Origin: Strongylocentrotus purpuratus
Lineage: Eukaryota > Echinodermata > Echinoidea > Camarodonta > Strongylocentrotidae
Direction of reading: 5' to 3'
Assembly (NCBI RefSeq): GCF_000002235.5
Contig: NW_022145610.1
Location: 35,820,266-35,884,265 of the forward strand
DNA: 64,000 nucleotides
The notes beneath the pieces were generated by a model that had not been told where the DNA came from, did not search any database, and saw only the letters and a program-made list of their open reading frames with translations. Positions 41,583 to 53,893 of this stretch are shown here, one piece after another (position 1 is the stretch's first letter; the number at the start of each line of letters is the position of its first letter). A program made the translations under genes and the position numbers.

Positions 41583-44500
41583 TCACCGTTTCCCATAGCC
41601 GTTAAAGCACGGGTTATTTTTCTTACTGCCTCCCCCACTAGCAGCCCCACTGTATCCATTCACCCCAACCCCATTATTCTTATCCCCCTGATGCACCCCA
41701 TTCACCGGTCCTACATTCTCAGGTGCACCCCTCTGTGTTTGCCGACTCCCACCCTTACCACCGACACCCTGCTTGGTTTGCCCCCCTTGTGATCCTTTCT
41801 TCACCTCAACGGAGCCTCTGAATAGAAGTCCTGCAGTGGAATGTTTAGAACTTGTTGCCCCTGACAACCCCTTGTTACTGGATATTGATGATAGTGAGAG
41901 GGTGGAGGCTATGGAGGAGTTTGATGATGACGATGAGGCAGCACCTTGGTACACATTCTCATTGGAGGTGGCCGACGCTGCTGAAGATGGTCTTTGAATA
42001 TTTTTATGTCGCCCTTTACTCTTGTTTCGATTCTTTTGCTTGGACGGTTCAGATGCCTATTGTGAAAAATATAAAATACAAAAGGAGTATTTGTAATAAA
42101 TTATGAATATCAATCACATTGTTCAGTTACATTTTAAGGGTTTCCTGTGAAACTACATGTATCGTTGCTTGTAAGTGTTGGCTTGCATGGTGATGTAGAT
42201 ATACAGTAGGTTTGCGGGTGCACCATGTGAGAGAGAGAGAGAGAGGGTTGAGGAGTCCTGAAAACATCTTCATGGAGCAATTCGAAACAATGGCACTCCA
42301 GACTCTCTCACAACGCCCTTCTCTCTGGCTCTGATATGTCGACGACACATTCGTCATCTGGCCACATAGTAGACGTGACTTAGACCACTTTCTTGCCCAC
42401 ATCAACCAGCATCACCCGAGCATCAAATTCACCATGGAGACCGAGCAAAACAACAGCATCCCCTTCCTAGACGTTCTCTTTACCAAATCACCATCCGGCA
42501 AGCCCGCTCATCAAGTCTACAGGAAACCCACAGACACCGATAGATATCTTCACTACAGATCCTTCCACCATCCACCCGTACTACCATCAGTCCCCAACGC
42601 CCTCATCCGCCGAGCCCATCAACTCAGCGATGCAGACCATCTAGACCAGGAAATCCAGCATGTCACCACAGCCCTAACTAGCATCAACAAATACCAAAGA
42701 CATAAGATCAAATCCAAGACTCCCGCCAACAAGTCCGCAGCCAACACCACCCCTGAAGAGAACCAACCCGCAGCTACACCACCGAAGCAAACTATTGTTC
42801 TTCCCTATATCGGTCAAGCCTCTCACAAGATTCAATGTATCCTTCAAGCAGCAGACATCCAAGTTCGACACAGTTCCTCCAACAAACTCCATTCGATACT
42901 CCACTCCCACAAAGACAAGCATCCAAACCACAAGAAAGCTGGAGTATACAAAATACCAGGCGAATGTGGAAAAGTCTACATTGGTGAAACGGGGAGAAAT
43001 CTGGAAACAAGACTCAAGGAGCACAGAACCAGCTTCAGATTCAGCAATTGGGATAAGTCCGCCATCGTCAAGTCCGCCATCGTCAAACACGCCCAGCAAC
43101 ACAAACACACCATCGAATGGGATAACAGTCATCTCATTTCCATAATGAAGCACTGGCATACACACCGAATCCGAGAAGCCATCGAAATTCACCACCACAA
43201 CACTGTGCCCCAAGACTCAGGATTATACATCAACGACATCTGGAAACCCCTCATCAACAAGTACCCGGTCACTCCTCCTCCACCTCCACCTCCAGCACCA
43301 CCCTCACCAGCCCGACAGACACCCGTACATCAACCACCGCCACCCGCCGAACCCTCAAAGCAGCCGCCAGCCTTACAGCTACAATGCACAGCAGACGACA
43401 ACAGACTACAACGCCGCCTTCGCCGGGGACACACACAGCGTCTCGCCGACAGCACACCCCACTCATCGACTCGAAACTCTCCTAAGTCCGCAACCTGGAG
43501 ACCCCAGCCCAGACGGACAGTCAGACGAACCAGCCGACCATCCATGCCCACTCCCCGATGACTCAAGCCCACACGGTCACCTATTTTTCCCTGACGTCCG
43601 CACCCCGGTGACTCAAGCTCACGCACGCCAGCTATTCTCCACTCCTGACGACGGATAGTCAATCTGTTCGAAACGTCGAGCCACTCATCCTCTCCAAGTG
43701 CTATAGTTCTCCTTAGAACTATATGCTAAGAAAGATAACACCAGTCCTTTTCAGGACTACACACCCCCAAGAAGATTACTAAGTCAAAGTCCTTTTCAGG
43801 ACTCCTCAACCCGCAAACCTACTGTATACATGTATCGTATCATTCATTTAATCCACCCACAATGAGTACTTCACTATTTGTGATTTCTTGCTTGCACATA
43901 CAAACCTCTTTTCAACATCATTCTTCAAAATTGCAGAGCTGAAAATCTATTTACATGCATGACCATAAAAATCATGTTAATAGTAACTTGTGATCAACAG
44001 TTCCTTGTAAGTGAGGAAGCAAATGACTGATTTAGAAGGAAGCGAGCTCTTATCCATACCTGTCTTAGAGCCTCCCTGAGAGGTGTTGTGGGTCCAATGA
44101 TCAGCAGATCATCTAAGCTACCTGTATATGGGGAATGAGTGACAGGAAAGCAGCTAGATTATCTACAACCTTATAAATTCCATCTTCTTTATCTTAAATA
44201 GAGATTTATGTGTTGATAACTGGGACACGTAATTGCTATGACATACCAGTTATATATGACTTGAAGGAAAAAAAATTATGTTCTTAACTGACGATATGCT
44301 CTTTGGGGATTTCATAGACCTTTCACTGATAGCAAATTCCCATCATAAAATGTTAGCTATGATTGAGGACTATTAAGCAGTTAAAGAGAATCAATTCTTA
44401 GGAAATATATTCTTACCCGTTTTGGAATTTGCGATATCCTTCATGAAGCCAAATTCCGTCCCAAGTCCAGGACTCAAGGTGATCTTATTCCTCATGGGTA

Positions 44501-47500
44501 CATGGATCAGACCATCAGAGTTCCTCCTACCAACACTCTCAATTGGTTTCTTACCGCTCGACTTTGTTGCCATGCCAACAGGACTATTGATGGTGAGAGA
44601 TGATTGGGAGGCGGACCTTCTCAGACAGTAGGTCAAGAGAATCACCATGACAACAACCTCACATAACATCAAGAAGAGATGACGCTCCACAACCTAGTTT
44701 AGAATATAATAAAAGTTGAAAAAAAGCTTTGCATATAAACAAGTGTCCTTTATCACAAATAATAACTATTAAGTGCACAGACGATAATTCAGATTACGCA
44801 TCATATTTTTAAGAGGAAGTCTAATGAAGGTTCACACCTTTATAGTTACAAAAACTGACATAAGTTTCCCAAATGCATCATACAAATCTGGGAGCACATC
44901 TTGTTTAGAGAGCTAAAATGCTTTTCACGACTACACAAACACTCAAAGAAGAAAGATTACCGTCATTCCTTTTAAGGACTCCCTAATTCCCCCCCCCTCT
45001 CTCTCTCATGGTGCAACCGTAAGACTACTGTATATTATGCATTGCATTTTAATACTTTGAGTATTATGTCATCTGTTGGGAGCCAGAAGGATGGTAAACT
45101 AACAAGCTTCTGGCTTCCAAACATACAATTAAATGTCTAATGTTTAATATACAACAGTCTGCATTTAAGGAAGAAGGAGAGAGAGAGAGAGAGAGAGGAA
45201 GAGAATGGCATACCTCTCTCAGTATTCCATCCATTCTGAGTGTAACATTTTCATGGTCTGTTGTCAGTTTCTCCAAACTCTTTTGTAGTTGCTGAATGTA
45301 TTCCGTTTGTTGCTGTCTCTGCAATGGGAACACAGTGTAACTTTTTAAATAAATTATGTTTGACTTTGAAGGATAAAGCATTCTAACCACACAGTAATTT
45401 GTTGTCACATTTTAAAATCATTCATAATATATGCTCAATTCTTTCTTCTTCTTTTTTACAGATATGTATAAAATGAAAACACATAGAGAAAAAAGAAAAA
45501 AAACAACAACAAACTGAGATAGGTTTATGTTACAAAGAATAAAGGTTTTGGGAGTTGCAGCATTTAATATAAAATGTTCAGGCAGGTGAAATCAAGCCAT
45601 TAAAAGTGCCAAATTCTGGACAGTATACCAGAGGTAATACAATACAGACATTATTAATAATCTTCTTTACATCATCTCATACTATGCTTTATTACCAGTG
45701 CAGCACACCAGTTTGAGTTTACAGTACATTTTGCATACCATCCTTTTCTTTTGATTCTCAATTGCTTTCTTGAGCATCATATAAATTATTTATCATTATA
45801 ATTTTTGACTGTCTGAATGGAATATGAGAAAGCAAGGTGGCACTGTACTTACAACTTCTTGTGCCTTTTGGGCATTCTCTTGTACACTCTTGATCTTTGT
45901 ATTAAAAGCTTTCTGCATTTCATCCATCTGCTTGCGATACCTGCATCAAAATAAAAGCAATATTGAAAATTACTGAGACCAAGCAAATAATTCCAGCTTT
46001 TACTACTTTTGTCTTTTCTACTTAAAAACCTGCCTCAACATGCCAGTCAATAGCAATAAAAACAACTAAAATAGCCTAACTTTCAAATTCGAAACTGTTC
46101 CAGTACAGTTTAACCAGTAATCAAAAAAGTTAAACAAAATGAACTACTCCTACCTTTAATACCGTACTTCTATCACAGTCAGAATACTCAAATACAACAA
46201 ATGTATTCTGACTGTGATAGAAGGACGGTATTCAAGGTAGTAGCAGTTCATGTGGTTTAACTTTTTTGAGGACATTTTTAGGAGGACAATTATTTCAGAG
46301 ATTTTCAAGGTGATTTAAAAACTTATAATTATCAAGAAGGAAAACATTAGCATACTAGAACAAAAGCATTCCCCCCCCCCCTTCAAATCAAATAATTTCA
46401 GCAATGTAAAGATATATCCAGTTTAACATACTGTAAGCCTTATACAAATCTTGATATCCTACCTTTGACTGAGTTCCTCTAGATATAATCCACTGAGTGA
46501 CATGTTGATTTCCAGTGTCTTGATACGGTTGTTGAGTCTCATCAGTACTGACTCCTTCTGGGTTCCATGAGGAAGAGGGCCTAACCCGGATAAACTTGAA
46601 GCACTTGGAGAGAACGACCCATTTCCTACATCTGGTGTTGCAGATTTACTGTTATTAGTCACAGTGGTTGATTTCTCACCAAGTGTGCTAGATGGTGAGA
46701 CCTTTGTTGACTCATTCATCTCAAGTTTTGGCTCTTGTAATTTGTTCGAAACATTCTTATTTGCACCATTTTGTTCTTTGGTATCAGCTGTGGATTGGGG
46801 ATCTTTATCCGTAAGTTGTTCTGAGACATTACCATTAATTTCAGATTCTGATACATTTTGGCTAGATGAGGTCACATCTTGTGCAGCATTAGCTTTGGCA
46901 GTATCTTTCTCTGAGGTCTGTCCTGTAGGCTGTTCATTTTCTTCTCTTTCAGACCTCTTAAGTGTTTGGATTGGAGGAGCAAGATCTTCTTTATTTATAT
47001 TTGATTTGCTTGGCTCAGTTGCAGAAGGTTCAACATCATGCCCATCAATGCTACTGCTTTTCTCTTTTGTGCTTTCCTCTTTGAGAGAATCCACAGTCGG
47101 TGGGGCCGGAATGGGTTTAACAATGATGTCAGATTCGCTCTCTTTTCCTTCCTCATGAGTGCTATCAGTCTGACCACTAACATCATCAACGACTTTCTTT
47201 GTTTGTTCTATTGGTGTATGCAGTATCTCTTCAGTCTTGGTCCTTGTTGCTAATATGTCTGACTGTGGGGTCTCACTTGGCTTTGTGGCACCTGTTGGTG
47301 TCTTTGTTGACAAGATAAGCACAGGAGGAGAACTGGTTTCTATTTTTTCATCTTCTCCATGGTACATTTCAGGTGGAGTTGGTTCTAAAACAATAGACGT
47401 CCGAATACTGCCCTCTATTTTTGCTTGTGTATTTTCTATCTTGGTCTGAATCACTTCCATGGGTAACTGACTGGGCAAAAGGAGATTGCTTGTCTCCTCT

Positions 47501-50500
47501 ACAGTCTCTTCTTCTGGTTTGATAGGTTTAGGACCTCGTCTTAGTGCCTTGCAACATATGAGAATGGATCCAGCAGTCTGGGCAAAGAGACTAAGACAGC
47601 AATGTTGAGACATAGTGGAGTAGTTTTCCTGAAAGCACACATCTTGTCCATTGCATTTGTCATTGTGAGTTTCATTGAAGTTCTCATTGTCAGGGTCTTG
47701 AGTGTCATCCTTTGTTATGTCATCAGGAAGGCTTCTGTCAATGAACAAAGAACATGAAACTCAAATTAAAAAGAACTGATCCCTCATACAGACAAATATT
47801 TGCTTTGTATTGACTAGATGCACTCTTCTGAATATCATAATACACAAATTTGAATCAAGTTGCCCTGGACTGTCAAATCGCAAACTTTTGATGTTTTGAA
47901 TACAGCCCCAAAATGTTGTATATACCTTTAGTAATCTATCTTGATGTAAAATTGAGAATGTTTAAAATTGAAAATACTTCAAAAATATAGTATTTATGGA
48001 GAAAAAAACCTAAAAATCTATTCAGAGCACTAAAAGCAGAGAAAAAAAAACTGCTACTTTTTAAATACGTTTAAGATTTGAAGACTTTGCCCAAGGTAAT
48101 CAATCAAAATGAATTCCAGAATTTATAAAGTCCACCCGGAATGGAATCCTCGTCAAATGCGTGAACACAAAACAACATAAGAAATTGTCTGAAATACAAA
48201 ATATTGATAACGCTGTACCGTTTAAAGACCATCACCACTACTGGGCAAGAAGGGATTAGACCACACAGAGAGCCATCAAGGTCACTGTGACAGGTGGCTA
48301 TCTCATTAACTCAGCTCTCATTTAACATAAGAAAAAGAGGATCATGGGGGACCAACAGGCACCGATTCGGGAAGTTTTCTATATAGAGGGAGCAAGTAGC
48401 TACAAGTATGGCAGTGTGCCTTTAAGGCTAATATGAAACTTGATCTGAAGAAGGGTGTTATATCAGATATACCGACCGAGATGTCAGTAAAAGAAATAGA
48501 AACAGAACTAAAGAGTCAAAAGGTAGTTAACAATCCTAGTTAACATGAAAAGAATAGTAAGGAAAAACCGAAAGAGGGAAGAATTTCAAGAATTGAATGT
48601 GTAGTCCCAACTCGCAGTGTAATTTTATCATTCGAAGCAACAGAACTTCCCGGATACATCATTCTTTGCTTCCAAAAAATAAAAGTCATATACCTCCAGT
48701 TCCCAGGTGTTTAAACTGCCAAAGATATTGGCCACACCATTGCTGTTTGTAATCAGAGACAGAGATGTGGAGAGGAGCATAGTTTTGACGATTGCATAAA
48801 AAAGGACACACCCAAATGTGTAAATTGTGGAGATGAACATTCCACTGCATATAATGAATGCAAACAAGCACAAAAAACACAAGAAGTACAAAAGATAAAA
48901 ATTCTAAATAATCTCAGCTATGCTCAAGCTGCTCGCAAATTGAAAGAAGAAAAAGAAAATATGCATGCGCAAGCCCCTATGCCAGGTAAAAACTTCCAAT
49001 AATCCACAAACCTCTGTAAACACAGTAAAGCAAAACCACCCACCCCCCCCCCCCCCAAATCGACAACTCTCAAAGACAGATCCTCCTTTGCCCCAACACC
49101 AAGATAGGCAGACAAACAAAATGACAGGGCGATTGAAATGGTATCAATTAAAATAAGAAAACAAATCAAGAGTATGAGCAACCATCCTCTGAACAAAGAC
49201 GTGAACGATTGTTGGCAGCTTAATATTCTTGGAGGTACCAACTCTAGATTAGCCTTTGGACGTAGAACCAAGGATTTTATTTCAACACACCCTTTTGGCA
49301 AATGCTCTCTCCCCATGTGTCATCTGAGCTAAAAGAGCTTATAAAGAAAACAGACGTCGGAGAGCCAGGCTAACAATTTGGCTGAGTTGAGAAACTTGTC
49401 ACAACGTAGCGTGTCCGGGTTGGTCCTTGGACGTCCAAAGAAAGCCGATATGCCTTTTGCTCGGCAGCCACTGACCTCTTCAACATTAAATACAAAGTTT
49501 AAAAATCCAAATAATTCAAATCTATATATTCAAAAAATGAAATCTAATTTGAAAAGAAAAAAAATCATAACAGACAGGCGAAGATATTCACTCCTAAATG
49601 ATAAACGCCTATTAACCTAAACAACAACAACAACAACATAATGGAATTTTAGGTATACGCACCTCTCCATCAATATCTCATCTGTAGCACCATCAGTCAT
49701 GTTATCAGTGTAAGCATCTGTATCTGACTTGGACCCTGTTAAAACTTTGGCAGCTTTCTCTGCAAGCTTGAAGATAGCATCCTTAGCATTTTCTAGTATA
49801 CCATTCCCCTTTAGATCTTCAGCTAATGGTGTTGGATGGACAGGCAGCACATCTAAGGGAAAGTCATTAAATGATATTTCATTCATATTGAGAACAAATG
49901 TTGTTATGAAGGGTTTGGTGTCACAGACAGATTGAAGGACAGATGTGAGAGAATCTCTCTAATGGAAGTGCAGTTTGACTTCATTATCAAAACAGTAATC
50001 TGTAATACAACACAACATGACAGAAGGCAAGAATAATCACAAAACAATAATGAAAAATACTTGGTCATAAAAATAAATTTGTTAGTCATTCTAGCATTTT
50101 TTTCAATGAGACAAATGTGCTCTGATGGAACAGTACAAAGTGCATCATCAATTATTCTAAATAAAAAGAAAAACTATCTGGACGTGAAATTGAAAATGGA
50201 ATTTAAATTGAGAAAATGTTTTTCATGAGTTCATGCCTATATTGTTCTAAAACTTTCTATAATTTGGTCTGCCTTCAATATAAATGTGAGGAGTATCATC
50301 CAACTTACTATGCAGTGAGAGGGTAGAAGATCATGATACCTGCTTTACATGCCACTACAATAACAGACCAGTTCACGGATAGCACATTACTGCACTGACC
50401 CCGAATATCCACAGATCTTCAAACATGAAGAGGTCCCACTTTGTACATTTTGAAATAATCACTCCTACAGTGATGGAGGTGCTACATAAATAGCCTTTGT

Positions 50501-52910
50501 TTCCCCTTTTCAAAGAATACTTCCACCTGTGTATCATGTAGTGCATAAATGAATAATGAATACATAACTTCATGAGCATGTATCCAGTATTTTGTCTCCT
50601 TGTATTTCACAATTTGTTCTGCAATGACCTTTATCTGCTCATGTTCAGACTGCAACCGTGAACTGGCTTATTGTAATGGTCTAAAGAGGCATGTGTGTAA
50701 ATAGAGTACCGAAGCTGTGACGTCATCAAAAATCTATTTTTAGAATTTCTCAATTTTTTCTTCATATTGCGAGAGAACATGAAAAATAATGTCCAAATGT
50801 CGAAAATCAATTGAATATGTTAAGTATTGGCTGAGATATGACCATCTGAATAAATATACTCCCCATAGGAACTCAGTGTTATATGCTCTGGCTCCTAATG
50901 GTTAGGAGCCAGAGCATATAACACTGAGTTCCCATAGGACATATATTCATTCAGATGGCCATATCTCAGCCAATACTTAACATATTCAATTGGTTCACGA
51001 CATTTGAACATTATTTTTGATGTTCTTTCGGAATATGAAGAAAAAATTGAGAAATTCTAAAAATAGATTTTTGATGACGTCACACTTCACCATTCTATAG
51101 AAGGGCAAAATAACTATACTTTGCCACCCTTCTGGCTCTCAAAGAGACGATACCTTTAATATAAACAAAGTCTCTTACCTTGTTCTGTTGGAGTCCCTGA
51201 GTTGACTCCCTCTGCATCATCTATTTCCTCCACCATGCTTGTACCAAACACCCTAAATAAATGAAAAGACAAGCAAATTATGAATATGTCATTCATTTTT
51301 TATTGGTTATTTGTTTTGTATGGACTTTCTATATCTTTCTGCAATTTAATATCCTTAATGCGATATATATAAAGCTTCTTGTCTCTGTTCAATGCTCTTA
51401 TTTGATTTATACAATTAATTATCTGCTTTGATAGACTAATAAACAAACACTTGCCCATCAGGGCCAACCTATGTCACATAGATGCCGTGTCTGGAACATT
51501 ATACTCAAGCAATGAAGCAGTTTGGAATTGTTGGTCCATGGTGAATACACAGTTAAAGAAAACTCCCTCAGAAACCCTAAACTAATGTGCAACATCTTAC
51601 AAGAAGGAAACCAAAGGATAGCATTTGAATCTATGATGTATCTATTTCCTCTACCATACCGGTGTGTTGGCTCAGTCAGTAGAGCGTCCGCCTCACAACC
51701 GGGAGGTCGTGAGTTCGAACCCCGGCCACGTCATACCAAAAGGCGTTAAAAGATGAGAGTTGCTGCTACCTTGTTTGGCGTTCAACAATAAGGGATAGAG
51801 CAACGTCGACCTTGCGCTGCTCAGTGGCTGCCAGGCTCATGATCAATTAGGCAAAAAGAATTTCCTTTTTCGGTTTAACTTAATAAAATTTGAAGCGGAC
51901 TTTAAAAGATTATTATGTTTTACCAAAGATAGGTAGATAGAAGGATTGAAAGGATTGAACTGATGGTTAATTAGAGACTGACCTGAGTACACTAAGAGGA
52001 CAAAAATGTTCTGAGCCAAAGAAAGTAAGCATCTCAATCTTCATGTACTTAGCAAACATGGTTTCTTCATTGAGAGGAAAGTTCTGAAGAGACCTCTCAT
52101 CTCGAGCTACGAAAATACCCAGTTGATGCCATTCTCTCACAGGGTACCTGATGAAAAACAAAAGAAAGAAGAAGGGAGAAAGAAAAAGAAAGCAAAATGC
52201 AGGGCGGTTTAATGATACTTATCACTGTTAGTTCATTCCTAATTACTCAGATACCAATTGCTTTCAAGGAATTTATTCTGAAAATCATGGTGCTCGCATT
52301 TATTTTTCATCCCTTAAAATTAACAATACATGTCTTCAAACACTGATAATTGGATAAACAATACTCTTTACCTAAATACCAGCTATACAACTAAGCTGAT
52401 GAATAATTGGATCTCTCATTGATTAAAAGGAAAGAGAACTTCAATTTGACATTTTTCAAGACATTCTTTCCCACGGCAACACAAGGACTGTCACTTTTTC
52501 TTTCATTTGTGAAGCATCATCAGTACCCTACTTGTACACTCTCATTAATGTTTAAATGAACATTTTAAACAACCTGCTGTTTGTGGCTTTTAGTCATCAA
52601 AATACACAATTTTCTGTGATCTACTATGAGACCACATGTTTTTAAGGAATGAAAACCTTTTACAAATTTGGACCCCTCAACAAATTCTTCAAACTTTTCT
52701 ACTTGCAAAACTCTCCAGTTTTACAAGTTACTCATTTGTCAAGTTCTAGATCTTTGAAATAACTCACCTGTCACTGATAGAAACTCTGAAGCTTTCAGGA
52801 ACACATGAGAAAAGCTCATAGTTGGCAAGCTCTATCAACTTTACTTGGATGGGCTCACACAACTCTACAATAAACCTGGTGAGAGAGACAGAGAGAAAGA
52901 GAGAGGGAGG

Positions 52911-52944
<34 letters not shown>

Positions 52945-53859
52945 GAGATATATATAGAGAGAGATATATAGAAAGGGAGAGAGAGAGGGGGTACATAGAG
53001 AGAGAGAGAGAAAGGGAGAAAGAGGCAAGGCCAGGGAGAGAAAGGGGAGCGAGAGAGAGAAAGAGGAAAGGCCAGGGAGAGAGAGGGGGAGTGAGAGAGA
53101 GAGAGAGGCAGGGCCAGGGAGAGGGAGGGGGAGCGAGAGAGAGAAAGAAATTTTGGAACAAAATATCATAATTAACACATACATTGCACACATTGCTTCC
53201 ACCTTTTGATAATTCTGCATACTACTGAGCTTTGATACCAAGTCCAGAAATCTACATTAAACAACAGTTAAAAAGATTCATATACCAAGATAGACACTAA
53301 TTACGGTACAGTTCTTAAATAAATGGTAAGTCAATTTAAGGCATACATTAGGAGAATAAATGCAAATTTGACTATAATGATGTACTGAAATCCCATAAAA
53401 GGGGCTTTCTTATGCTTCAGTCACATTTATGGAACAGATACCAGACCAACACTAAACCAAAAAAGAAAAATTACATTATCTCAAATATCATATAGTTTTT
53501 TTCATTATCAGTCAGTTTTGCTTTGGTTGAGTGGTGTGAGTGAGATATTATGGAATTCCATGAATACATACCAGATGCTTTTGGCAGAGCAAGGGTTAAT
53601 CATATAGATATCCCTATTACTGTTGAGAATAGCAGAAGCACTCTGGGCATCAGGATTGGTTCCTAGGATCTTGGAACCACAGTCAGCTGATGCATGGTTC
53701 TTACTGTTTTCATTCAAATTGAACTTTGGAGATGGAACAGGGTTCCGCTCACCTTGGCCTGTGCAGAATTAAAGTGAGCTTTTCTTAATTTTTACCATTT
53801 AATAATCATCATCGTCACTGTCATCATCATCATCGTCGTCGTTGTCATCATCGTCATCG

Positions 53860-53893
<34 letters not shown>

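Noticed and set aside
42674..43213. 179-codon minus-strand frame opposite the Penelope-like element
   Set aside because: Shadow of the plus-strand GIY-YIG coding frame; no motif of its own.
46664..47158. 164-codon plus-strand frame
   Set aside because: Antisense shadow of the long SUCO exon 46463-47734; codon bias and conservation belong to the minus strand.
51661..51737. tRNA-Val(CAC) gene
   Set aside because: Boxes A and B are good, but the T stem does not pair, the anticodon stem has a C-C mismatch, and a SINE body follows; it is a SINE head.
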